A DNA stretch of 6,501 nt from Chloroflexota bacterium (lineage in GTDB: Bacteria; Chloroflexota; UBA6077; CF-72), in NCBI GenBank assembly GCA_019242065.1, contig JAFAWJ010000342.1, positions 1-6,501 of the forward strand. Direction: 5' to 3'. Below, piece by piece: positions 1 to 6,265 of this stretch. Each line of letters opens with the position of its first letter. Position 1 is the stretch's first letter. The notes below the pieces were generated by a model. The model was not told the DNA's origin and ran no database searches. It saw only the letters and a program-made list of their open reading frames with translations. The position numbers and the translations under genes are program-made.

Positions 1-276
1 GATCACGCCCTGCACGACGGCGATGCCCAGGCGTGGATCGCCGAAGGCGAGCTGACTGGCGGCGATGACGGCTGGCAGGCCCGGCATGTAGTGCACCGCG
101 CCTTGCCAGGTGCCGTGCAGCACCTGCTGCGCCAGGTCGATGTAGGCGACCTGATCTCCCGAGGCGCCAGCGCCGTTGTAGTTGCCGGGGTCATCGCGCA
201 GGTAGACGTAGTAGGCCAGGGTCTGGGCGAAGGCCAGCAGACCGAAGACGGCGACCCACGCCGTGCGTCGGGTCAT
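1..276 (-). CDS. GT39/ArnT-like membrane glycosyltransferase, N-terminal 92 residues (truncated by window edge)
   Basis: Reading back from an ATG at 276 gives 92 open codons to the window edge. The protein starts MTRR, followed by a hydrophobic segment (about residues 6-25) that fits a first membrane helix with its positive end inside. The next part is a periplasmic-loop-like stretch with GDQVAYIDLAQQVLHG (residues 40-55) and PGLPAVIAA (65-73). The spacing of an acidic residue (D41), Tyr45, the A-x-x-V-L-x-G segment and a Pro-Gly-x-Pro helix start is what I expect at the N-terminus of GT39/PMT_2 (ArnT-like) enzymes, which move a sugar from a polyprenyl-phosphate donor on the outer membrane face. 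The frame stays open upstream of 276 for about 28 codons, but those are mostly Arg/Gly and contain no ATG, GTG or TTG, so 276 is the best start. An AAGGACAGG stretch lies about 16-24 bases upstream, far for a ribosome site. It is the last visible gene of the minus-strand glycan block. Catalytic identity is uncertain because most of the protein is missing. Confidence 0.8.
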   Translation of the reverse strand, partial: MTRRTAWVAVFGLLAFAQTLAYYVYLRDDPGNYNGAGASGDQVAYIDLAQQVLHGTWQGAVHYMPGLPAVIAASQLAFGDPRLGIAVVQGVI

Positions 277-380
277 CGCCCGACCGACCCGCCTGTCCTT
301 GTCGACATCACGCCGTCCGCCTTCGCCTGCACGCCGCCGCCGCCCGCGCTCGCCTTCATTGCGTCTGAGCGTAATCGCGA

Positions 381-442
381 AGCGTCACACGAACCGTCAC
401 GCGGCGCGACGGCGTGCCGAAAAAGCGTCATGCGGACGTCAC
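381..442. repeat. Imperfect ~20-bp tandem direct repeat with four TGACG (CGTCA) cores in the gap before the GT39-like gene
   Basis: The 193-base gap 277-469 lies between two genes of the same strand. In it, AGCGTCACACGAACCGTCAC (381-400) recurs as AGCGTCATGCGGACGTCAC (424-442), about 16 of 20 positions identical with one gap. Each copy holds two CGTCA cores in the same direction (starts 383, 395 and 426, 437), so the cores are 11-12 bases apart within a copy and the copies 42-43 bases apart. This one-helical-turn spacing is typical of direct-repeat sites for OmpR/PhoB-type response regulators. That these bases bind a regulator of the downstream minus-strand gene is an inference. I see no convincing sigma-70 promoter or intrinsic terminator in the gap. 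Confidence 0.45.
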
Positions 443-469
443 AGTTTGGGAACTGCGGCAAATTGACCC

Positions 470-1756
470 CTAATAACCCGGGTAGCGCGTGTAGCGGAAC
501 GCGCTCAGCCCGACATTGACCACCGCGAAACCCAGCGCCACCCAGCGGCCGCGCGGCATGCGCACCAGCGCCAGGAGCGCCGGTACCAGCAGCACCACGA
601 ACGGCAGCACCAGCGCGACGTGGTACTGCGGGTGCGGCGGCGCCCACGTCAGCGGCGGCAACACGCTCTCGGCCATGATGGCCACCACGATCAGCCATGC
701 GGCTTTGGGTATCTCACGATAGGCGTCACGTACGGCGGGCAAAAGCACGACCAGCACCAGCAGAAACGGGACGATGCCTGGAAACGTCGACAGATTCGGA
801 CCCACCAGGATCCACGTGTTGTCCCAGGCGCTGCGTACCGACTTTTCGACGGTCACCCACGGATGATTGATGGCCAGCGGTAGCACGCCCGCCCGCAGAT
901 TGGCAGGACCGAAGTAGCTGAGGCCATCCGTTTCGCGGCAGTTCTCGGTCGGATTTGCGCGGCAGGCGGGACTCAGCCACGAATCCGGCGTGCTATCGAG
1001 AAAGGTATGCGCCGTATAGAACCAGGCCTGCGACAGGTCGACGGCTTCGATCTGGTACATCACCAGCAGCGTGCCCGTCACGACGATGGCCGCGGCCGCA
1101 TACGCTGCCACGACGGTGAGGGCCCGCCGTCGATAGACCAGCAGCAAGCCGACCAGCAGGACGGCCACGAACGCCAGGACCTCGATGCGACTCCAGATGC
1201 CGAGCAGCATCAGTCCGATCAGGACCAGGCCGTCGCGAACGGTGATGCGCTGGGGCCCAGATGTCCGAAATCGGCGCACGATGTCGGCGCTCAGCAAAAA
1301 GATGGCTGCGCTGGCCAGTACAACCGGCATGTCGCGGTAGTGGTGGATCGAATGGTTGAACGGGATCAGCACGAAGACCAGCAGCCCGATGCTTTGCTCC
1401 TGCAGTCGATCGGGAAAGATGGCCCGCAGCGCAACGACAAAGGCCACGAACTGGACCAGGCTGGCCAGCAGATACAGCACGGCCACCGTCTGTTGTTCGT
1501 TGGCGCCCGCGAGCACGATCGGCACGCCCAGCACGGCGGGCAACTGCGGCCGCACCGCGTCGTTCCAGTCGCCGACCAGGATGCCGCGCGCGGCATCGAC
1601 CACGAACGAGTTCATCCACGGCCAGGCGCCCTGGTGCGCCAGCACCAGCACGCGCGTCGCCATCCAGAAGGCGAGCGCGGCGGCGTAGATCTTCGTCGGA
1701 CTGGCCGTCGCGGCGCGGATCTCCGCCCGCGCTGGCGCGGCGAGCGAGACGCTCAC
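470..1756 (-). CDS. Polytopic membrane glycosyltransferase, GT-C fold, GT39/PMT-like
   Basis: This 428-residue integral membrane protein has about ten to twelve hydrophobic segments (for example near residues 23-40, 88-111, 122-135, 142-157, 174-187, 191-208, 212-234, 323-341, 352-366, 378-398 and 404-420). Features that recall GT39/PMT-type GT-C enzymes are an N-terminal helix followed by an outside loop with acidic residues (D54, D63, D66), a RPQLPAVLG segment (69-77) where relatives have a Pro-rich helix start, HHYRDMP (138-144), and a WSRIE turn (188-192). Such enzymes transfer sugars from polyprenyl-phosphate donors outside the cytoplasm. The large loop at about 236-300 has Cys265 and Cys273, which could form a disulfide. 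The start is GTG, sharing the bases GTGA with the stop of the upstream GT4-like gene, so the two are probably translationally coupled. It ends in TAG. I see no family-specific signature that would give the sugar or acceptor. An O-antigen polymerase or a protein mannosyltransferase relative are alternatives. Confidence 0.85.
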   Translation of the reverse strand: MSVSLAAPARAEIRAATASPTKIYAAALAFWMATRVLVLAHQGAWPWMNSFVVDAARGILVGDWNDAVRPQLPAVLGVPIVLAGANEQQTVAVLYLLASLVQFVAFVVALRAIFPDRLQEQSIGLLVFVLIPFNHSIHHYRDMPVVLASAAIFLLSADIVRRFRTSGPQRITVRDGLVLIGLMLLGIWSRIEVLAFVAVLLVGLLLVYRRRALTVVAAYAAAAIVVTGTLLVMYQIEAVDLSQAWFYTAHTFLDSTPDSWLSPACRANPTENCRETDGLSYFGPANLRAGVLPLAINHPWVTVEKSVRSAWDNTWILVGPNLSTFPGIVPFLLVLVVLLPAVRDAYREIPKAAWLIVVAIMAESVLPPLTWAPPHPQYHVALVLPFVVLLVPALLALVRMPRGRWVALGFAVVNVGLSAFRYTRYPGY

Positions 1757-3048
1757 GCGCTAGGCTCCAGGACCAGGTCGTAGGCCTGGCGGTACAGCGG
1801 TACCACCGCCTCGAGGCTGTGGTCGCGCAGCAGTTGCTCGCGCAGCCTGGCGCCGACGGCTTGCGCGGCAGGTGGATCCTCCAGGACCTCACAGACGCGC
1901 TCGGCCAGCGCCGACACGTCGCGGAGTGGCGCCAGGTAGCCGGTCTCGCCGTCGCGGATGATCTCGCCGTGGAAGTCGTAGTCGTAGGTGACGATGGGCA
2001 CGCCCGTGAGTCCGGCTTCGATCAGCGTGTAGCCCATGTGCGGGGCGACCACGGCCGCGCTGCTGGCCAGCAGCCCAGGCAGGTCGTCCAGAGGCAGACT
2101 GCCGAGGAGTCGCAGGTTGCGGTCGACGCCCAGTTGCGACGCGCGGCAGCACATCTGCTCGGCGAGTGCGCCGCTGCCCGCGCAGGCCAGCACGACGTCC
2201 GGGAAGCGGCGGTGCACCAGGTGCAGACACTCGACCAGGTCGAGCGCGAACTTGTCGGCGTCGAGGCGACCCACGTAGGTAAGCAACGGACCAGTGCCCG
2301 GCACGTAGCGCTGACGCAGGGCCGCGTCGGCTTCAGCTGTGACGAAAGCGGTATCCGCCAGCACGCGCGTGGCGATCGCTCGGCGCGGAGCCGCCCCGTT
2401 ACGGACGGCGAAATCGCGATAGTACTGGCGATCGGCGAGAACCAGGTCGGCGTGACGTAGCACCCAGCGGCCGATCGCGCGTTCGACGCGGCGGGTCGGG
2501 TAGACGGATCGAAACGCTTGCTTGCGGAGCACTGCCCAGTCCCAATCGTAGTCGCGAGTAATGATGACGGCGTACGGCAGGCCCAGCAGCTTGCTGGCGA
2601 TCGCGGCGTTGAGACCCTGCAGGTAGGGGTTGGTGGCGGTCAGGATCGATGCCCGACAGCGGACCAGGAAGGGCAGCAGCCACAGCAGAAATCTGACTTC
2701 GCGCCCGGCGAGCGAGGCGACACGCAACTCTTGTGCGGGTTGAGCAAAGTCGACGTCGATCAGGTGGTGTCTGGGTGTGAGATCCAGCGTGCCGACGCTA
2801 CCGGCGGGGAAGTGGACGTTCCAGAGCTGCTCGAAATAGCCGCGGAAGTCGCTGCATTCACGTTCGAGGAACAGGTTGACGCCATTGCGTGGGAAGACCT
2901 GGGCGATCTGGCCGGTGCCGAGATACACGATTCGACGCGCGCGGCCTGGGCGGCGGATCGCTCTGAGCAGTCCACCCAGAACGACGACGGTGAGACCTCC
3001 CAGAACGACGACCAGACCAGTCACCACAAGGTCAACGAGACGTTTCAC
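1753..3048 (-). CDS. Membrane-anchored GT4-like glycosyltransferase
   Basis: This 431-residue protein begins with one hydrophobic segment (about residues 4-29) followed by a basic stretch (R29 to R39), an N-terminal anchor leaving the enzyme in the cytoplasm. The C-terminal half has GT4 retaining-glycosyltransferase (GT-B fold) hallmarks: LLTYVGRLDADK (255-266, the start of the nucleotide-sugar domain), ACAGSGAL (288-295), LRLLGSLPLDDLPGLL (312-327), and EAGLTGVPIVT plus HGEIIRDGETGYL (344-372). The family takes a sugar from a nucleotide donor to a lipid or glycan acceptor. In most GT4 enzymes an E-x7-E motif precedes this point. Here Glu344 is kept but the first Glu position holds Pro336. 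I chose the GTG at 3048. It overlaps the upstream stop as GTGA, and the frame extends about 97 codons further only as Arg/Gly-rich sequence antisense in character and overlapping the preceding gene. The 3' end overlaps the next gene by the same GTGA arrangement. Donor and acceptor are unknown. Confidence 0.9.
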   Translation of the reverse strand: MKRLVDLVVTGLVVVLGGLTVVVLGGLLRAIRRPGRARRIVYLGTGQIAQVFPRNGVNLFLERECSDFRGYFEQLWNVHFPAGSVGTLDLTPRHHLIDVDFAQPAQELRVASLAGREVRFLLWLLPFLVRCRASILTATNPYLQGLNAAIASKLLGLPYAVIITRDYDWDWAVLRKQAFRSVYPTRRVERAIGRWVLRHADLVLADRQYYRDFAVRNGAAPRRAIATRVLADTAFVTAEADAALRQRYVPGTGPLLTYVGRLDADKFALDLVECLHLVHRRFPDVVLACAGSGALAEQMCCRASQLGVDRNLRLLGSLPLDDLPGLLASSAAVVAPHMGYTLIEAGLTGVPIVTYDYDFHGEIIRDGETGYLAPLRDVSALAERVCEVLEDPPAAQAVGARLREQLLRDHSLEAVVPLYRQAYDLVLEPSA

Positions 3049-3743
3049 GCGGCCAGTCCATTGGCCCAGGTGGTGGCGGCCTGGCGGGCCAGGGTTTCGG
3101 CTCGCGCAGTCAGGTCCACCAGTTGCGCGGCGTCGGCTTGACCGCCCGGGCGATAGGTGACCTGCAGGTCGAACGCGACCGGCCCGCGGTGGCCGACGAC
3201 GGTTGCGATGCCCGCGGGATTGACGCCGGGCGCCGCCACCCACACCACGTCCTGCTCCTCGGGACCCGCCACGCGCACCTGCGGCATGCCGCTGTCGGGA
3301 TCGCGAATGTCCATCGCGCGACCCATCAGTTGTGACCACGCCTGGGCTCGCAGGTCACGGTCGAAGACGATCACGTCCAGCCGCGCGGCGACCGGCGCTG
3401 AGGATGGTGAAAAGCTGCCGGGCGAGGTGAGGTCGATGCGCGCCGCGTCGCGCACGCCGCCGACGATGCGCTGCACTTCGCTGGGCGGCCCGAACACGGG
3501 CATCTGGGTGCGGGCGTCGTTGCGGATGACCAGCAGGGGCAGGGCGCGCGCGACGTCGCGGGCGAGGTCAACGGCGCTGGGCACGTCGGCGGAGTCGGTC
3601 AGCGGCGGGCGCGACTCCAGCCAGTCGAGGACCGGGAGACTGTGATAGCGACTGGTGTATTGCTCGGTGGTGTCGACGGCGACCGCGGCCAGCAGCATGG
3701 CCGCGATCAACACGACGTGCATGCCAGTCATCGGCGCGGACAC
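3045..3743 (-). CDS. Exported or membrane-anchored protein of unknown function
   Basis: I do not recognise this 232-residue protein. A hydrophobic segment at about residues 8-23 follows a short N-terminus and is followed by charged sequence, so it should be a signal peptide or a single anchor with the remaining ~205 residues outside the cytoplasm. There are no cysteines at all, so it is not a lipoprotein. The body looks like a small mixed alpha/beta domain: VAARLDVIVFDRDLRAQAW (118-136), QDVVWVAAPGVN (164-175), GIATVVGHRGPVAFDLQVTY (178-197), and a final helix from about 203 to 227. The pattern of a strand, His-Arg-Gly turn, second strand and C-terminal helix loosely resembles extracytoplasmic sensor or lipoprotein domains, but I would not assign one. 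The start is GTG at 3743 with no clear Shine-Dalgarno. ATG codons at 3731 and 3722 are alternatives that keep the signal segment. It lies 31 bases after the GT87-like gene and its stop overlaps the GT4-like start, which suggests a role in the same glycan pathway. Confidence 0.82.
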   Translation of the reverse strand: MSAPMTGMHVVLIAAMLLAAVAVDTTEQYTSRYHSLPVLDWLESRPPLTDSADVPSAVDLARDVARALPLLVIRNDARTQMPVFGPPSEVQRIVGGVRDAARIDLTSPGSFSPSSAPVAARLDVIVFDRDLRAQAWSQLMGRAMDIRDPDSGMPQVRVAGPEEQDVVWVAAPGVNPAGIATVVGHRGPVAFDLQVTYRPGGQADAAQLVDLTARAETLARQAATTWANGLAA

Positions 3744-3774
3744 GAGACAAACGACAAAGCGGCGTCGACGCGAC

Positions 3775-5115
3775 TCATTCAGCGGCGCTCTGGCGCTCGA
3801 GTCGCACCAGCACGACCCACGCCAGGAGGAGGCCCACGCCCGGAAAGCCGAAGAACTCGTACGGACCGATCGCCGAGCCGATCTGGTCCACGAACAGCGA
3901 GTTCTGCGTGTTGCCCGTCACCATCAGCAGCCAGCCGAGCGGCAGCGCGCGCGCGGCCAGATTCATCGGCACGAACACGCCGATCAGTACCGCCGCCGCC
4001 GAGCCGACAAAGGTCTGACCCAGGCCCCAGGTCCGCGGCAAGCCACGACTCCAGAGATACAGCCAGACGCCGAAGACGGGCAGCACCGTCACCAGATAGT
4101 CCTGGGCCGTGTGCGGCGACACCAGCAGCATCGTCACCAGACCCAGACTGAACTCGATCGACCGCCGCGCCGTCGAGTCGTGACGCCGCCCACGCCATGC
4201 CGCGAATAACAGGTAGCAAATCAGCGCGGCCGCAAGCGCATACGCAAGCAGGCTCAGGAAGGGGAACGCGGCCGGATTCAGCACGTAGTTGGTCGTGTCG
4301 CCCTGGAGTCGGAAGCCGTCGGCAATCTTGAAGATCAGTCCACGGACCGAGTTGTTTTCGAAGTGCTCCGACCAGCGGGCGACCGTGTCGCCACCCATGG
4401 ACAGCATCGCCAGCGGGTAGCCGAAGCCCATCAGCGTGCCGTAGAGCACCTGGCCAATCCCGAGCAGGACGACGATGCCGACCACCCCGATCACCGCCGC
4501 ACGCCAGAATCGAATCGCCAGATAGGCCAGCAGCAGCGCCGGCAGGAGCTTGGTGAGCGTGGCCGCGGCGAGCGGCAGTCCGGCCAGCTTCTGCTGCCTG
4601 AGCGAGGTGCTGGTAAACAGGAATAGGGAGGCGCTGAGGAACAGCAGCTGCCAGGCGTCGACCATATGCTGAGCAATGACGTACAGCAGCGGGACCGAGC
4701 TCGACCACGCCAGCGCGATGATCAGCCAGTGGGCGGGATCGTCCTGGGCATACCGTCGGGCGATCAGGACATACGCGCCGCCCAGGCACGGTAGCGCGAC
4801 GCACGCGGCGTACAGCGCCAGACCCGGCAGGTTGGCGCCCAGCGCTCGCAGCGCCGGGTCGAAGACCAGGAAGACGACTACGCCGTATTGCCGCGCGTCG
4901 ACGCTGGCGATCGGGTGCCCGTGGACGAGCAGGTCGATGAGCGGGTTGAGCTCCTCGTCGAACCAGGCGGGGACGCCATAGCTGAAGGCGGTGAACAACA
5001 GCCTGCCCACCGACAGCAGCGTGAGCAGGGCCAGAATGCCGAGCCAGGTGGCTCGTTGCGCCGAGCGCGTGGCGTGCGCCGAGACAGCCCGAGGCGAGTC
5101 CTGGAGAGCAGCCAA
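3775..5115 (-). CDS. Polytopic GT87/DUF2029-like glycosyltransferase
   Basis: This 446-residue membrane protein has about ten hydrophobic helices (for example near residues 23-44, 98-117, 129-148, 153-169, 191-202, 206-225, 284-305, 323-333, 338-354, 368-388 and 425-437). Features shared with the GT87 (DUF2029) family of polyprenyl-phosphate-mannose dependent alpha-mannosyltransferases are an acidic triplet D53-E54-E55 in the first outside loop, TKLLPALLLAYLAIRFWRAA (188-207), ENNSVRGL (253-260) and the C-terminal SPHTAQDYLVTVLP (333-346). In this family an early Asp is thought to act as catalytic base, so D53 is a candidate. The family transfers sugars, usually mannose, from a lipid carrier on the outer face of the membrane. 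The only canonical-type start in the open frame is TTG at 5115. The region upstream, 45 bases after the YjbQ stop, has no ATG or GTG in frame and only a distant GGGAG. Mannose as substrate and the acceptor are inferred and not shown by the sequence. Confidence 0.85.
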   Translation of the reverse strand: MAALQDSPRAVSAHATRSAQRATWLGILALLTLLSVGRLLFTAFSYGVPAWFDEELNPLIDLLVHGHPIASVDARQYGVVVFLVFDPALRALGANLPGLALYAACVALPCLGGAYVLIARRYAQDDPAHWLIIALAWSSSVPLLYVIAQHMVDAWQLLFLSASLFLFTSTSLRQQKLAGLPLAAATLTKLLPALLLAYLAIRFWRAAVIGVVGIVVLLGIGQVLYGTLMGFGYPLAMLSMGGDTVARWSEHFENNSVRGLIFKIADGFRLQGDTTNYVLNPAAFPFLSLLAYALAAALICYLLFAAWRGRRHDSTARRSIEFSLGLVTMLLVSPHTAQDYLVTVLPVFGVWLYLWSRGLPRTWGLGQTFVGSAAAVLIGVFVPMNLAARALPLGWLLMVTGNTQNSLFVDQIGSAIGPYEFFGFPGVGLLLAWVVLVRLERQSAAE

Positions 5116-5160
5116 GATGCCCGCAATAGTAAGGAACTGGACTCCCGGTGTGAGAGTTGG

Positions 5161-5637
5161 CTAGTCGGCGGTCCCCAGGGTCTGAACGATGACCTCGCGG
5201 TCGCTGCGCGGGCCGTCGAGCTCCACCAGGAAGATGCGCTGCCATGTGCCGAGCAGCATCTCGCCATCCGCCACGGGGATCGTCTCGCTACTGCCCAGGA
5301 CGATCTGTTGGCAGTGGGCGTGGCCGTTCGGACTTTCCTCGTCGTGCATGTGCACCGTGCGCACGCGAAAGTCGTTGTGACGATAGTGGGCTTCGGCGGG
5401 TGCCAGGCGTTGCAGGAATTCGCGCAGGTCTTCGAGCAGCAGCGGCTCGTCTTCTTGAAGACACACGGCGGCCGTCGTGTGGCGCGAAAAGACGTTGGCC
5501 ACGCCCTCACGCAGACCGGCGACGCGCACGAGCTCGGTGACCTCATCCGTGATGTCGAGGAACTGGATGGGCTGGTGAGTCTCGAACACCAGGCGCCGGA
5601 GTTGCGAGACGACACCTGCCGCGCTCGAAAGCTGCAT
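5161..5637 (-). CDS. yjbQ: YjbQ/UPF0047 family protein (secondary thiamine-phosphate synthase-like)
   Basis: The sequence carries the whole UPF0047 (YjbQ) signature in order. Residue numbers here count from the ATG at 5637: FLDITDEV (26-33), SRHTTAAVCLQEDE (51-64, His53), HNDFRVR (87-93), SPNGHAHCQQIVLG (102-115, His106 and His108), and IPVADGEMLLGTWQRIFLVE (120-139), followed by DGPRSDREVIV. The clustered His/Thr/Glu residues form the conserved pocket. Some members show weak thiamine-phosphate synthase activity, but the biological role is unsettled. I chose ATG 5637, giving 158 residues against about 135-140 typical for the family. An AAAGGA stretch lies 12 bases upstream. The GTG at 5694 (177 residues) is possible, but the added codons include GTA, TTG and TTA, unlike the GC-rich codons around them, and that sequence looks like a promoter and leader. 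It is the first gene of the minus-strand series, 45 bases before the GT87-like gene. No known link to glycan synthesis explains the pairing. Confidence 0.92.
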   Translation of the reverse strand: MQLSSAAGVVSQLRRLVFETHQPIQFLDITDEVTELVRVAGLREGVANVFSRHTTAAVCLQEDEPLLLEDLREFLQRLAPAEAHYRHNDFRVRTVHMHDEESPNGHAHCQQIVLGSSETIPVADGEMLLGTWQRIFLVELDGPRSDREVIVQTLGTAD

Positions 5638-5809
5638 CGGTAACTTCAGTCCTTTCCGAACGTACAATACCCCATCCGCGCTGGACGTGGCCACATGCCA
5701 CCCATCCCGGCAGCAGGCTTCCTACTCTGGCAGACCGCGCCCCCGCCAGGCCATGTCTGGGGCGCATAGCTAGCCACCCGATCCGGCCGTTATGCTCCTC
5801 CACTGGCAC
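5638..5809. promoter_or_regulatory. Divergent intergenic region between the YjbQ-like gene and the XRE regulator
   Basis: This 172-base space separates genes transcribed away from each other, so it should hold promoters for both. The stretch 5641-5672 is clearly more AT-rich than its surroundings. On the minus strand it contains TATTGT (5668-5663), a 4-of-6 match to a -10 box. On the plus strand the same bases read TACAAT, a 5-of-6 match. Near the regulator, TATGCT at 5791-5796 is a weak -10 candidate that would give an almost leaderless transcript for the ATG at 5810, in line with the lack of a Shine-Dalgarno there. No good -35 box accompanies any of these. An 8-base palindrome GTGGCCAC lies at 5687-5694. 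Promoter positions are inferences. Confidence 0.5.
5737..5765. repeat. GC-rich inverted repeat upstream of the XRE regulator (possible operator)
   Basis: GCGCCCC (5737-5743) and GGGGCGC (5759-5765) form perfect 7-base inverted arms around a 15-base centre, ending 44 bases before the ATG at 5810. Within the same stretch CAGAC (5731-5735) also pairs with GTCTG (5755-5759), offering an alternative fold. There is no following T-run, so it is unlikely to be an intrinsic terminator for either strand. The placement upstream of a helix-turn-helix gene suggests an operator for autoregulation. GC-rich chance pairing is the main alternative. Confidence 0.35.
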
Positions 5810-6265
5810 ATGAGCGATCGTGATGAAGTCCAGGTCGCCCGCTGGTCGGCGATCAAGGGGCGCGTCGGCTCCAGCCTGCGCGAGCTGCGTCAGGCGGATG
5901 TGGGTGCCGGCACCGGCTCGCGCAGCCAGGCGCGACTGGCCGGCGAGCTGGAGGACCTCGGCTACCACGTTACCCAGAGCATGGTCAGCCGCTACGAGCA
6001 GGGCGTCCTCGACGCGCCCCTGACTCTCGAGCGCATGGTCGGCTGGGCGCTGTGTTGCGAGGCGCTCAGTAGCCGCGCCTTCAAAGAGCTCCTGGCGCTG
6101 GCGGGCTACTACCTGCCGTGGCACGCCGCCGATCTGCGCGCCTTTGACGATCTGCTGCGCAGCTACCGACAGCTCAGCCTTACCGACCAGGTCGCCGTCC
6201 GCACGCGGTTGCTGTGGCACATCCTGGGCATTGAAACCTCCCGGCCAGGTAGTCAGACCATCTGA
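5810..6265 (+). CDS. XRE/Cro-C1 family helix-turn-helix transcriptional regulator
   Basis: This 151-residue protein has an N-terminal Cro/C1-type DNA-binding domain at about residues 18-90. Helix 1 is GSSLRELRQADV (20-31), helix 2 RSQARLAGELEDLGY (38-52), and the recognition region TQSMVSRYEQG (55-65) has the typical S-R-Y-E-x-G turn, followed by a P-x-T-L-E-R helix. A short insertion, GAGTGS, sits between helices 1 and 2. The C-terminal third (about 90-145) is helical, Leu-rich and without a recognisable ligand domain, so it may serve for dimerisation or partner contact. I chose ATG 5810 because MSDRDEV is a plausible N-terminus. ATG 5792 would add MLLHWH. Neither has a Shine-Dalgarno. It is divergent from the YjbQ-like gene and its TGA overlaps the ATG of the next gene by one base, so those two are likely one translation unit. 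Its probable role is repression of its own operon and of unknown targets. Confidence 0.88.
   Translation: MSDRDEVQVARWSAIKGRVGSSLRELRQADVGAGTGSRSQARLAGELEDLGYHVTQSMVSRYEQGVLDAPLTLERMVGWALCCEALSSRAFKELLALAGYYLPWHAADLRAFDDLLRSYRQLSLTDQVAVRTRLLWHILGIETSRPGSQTI

Noticed and set aside
442..455. Small hairpin CAGTT/AACTG just after the stop of the GT-C gene, considered as a terminator
   Set aside because: The stem has only five pairs, three of them A-T or T-A, and no T-run follows on the minus strand, so it would not be an intrinsic terminator.
91..519. Plus-strand open frames near the left edge
   Set aside because: They are antisense to the GT39-like N-terminus and to the end of the GT-C gene, with low-complexity Pro/Arg/Ala translations.
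1007..1783. 258-codon plus-strand open frame antisense to the GT-C gene at 470-1756
   Set aside because: The composition (His, Gln, Asp and Arg rich, with no hydrophobic core) is that of the antisense of a membrane protein. No family resemblance.
3049..3339. 97-codon N-terminal extension of the GT4-like gene back to 3339
   Set aside because: The extension is Arg/Gly/Pro-rich, lies entirely inside the exported-protein gene in another frame, and hides the natural GTGA-coupled start with its membrane anchor at 3048.
3779..5245. 488-codon minus-strand open frame overlapping the GT87-like gene
   Set aside because: Its translation is Arg/Ala/Gly-rich without motifs, typical of a shifted frame in GC-rich DNA. 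The other frame gives a coherent polytopic membrane protein.
4888..5643. 251-codon plus-strand open frame across the YjbQ-like gene
   Set aside because: It is antisense to a strongly motif-supported YjbQ gene and has no recognisable domain.
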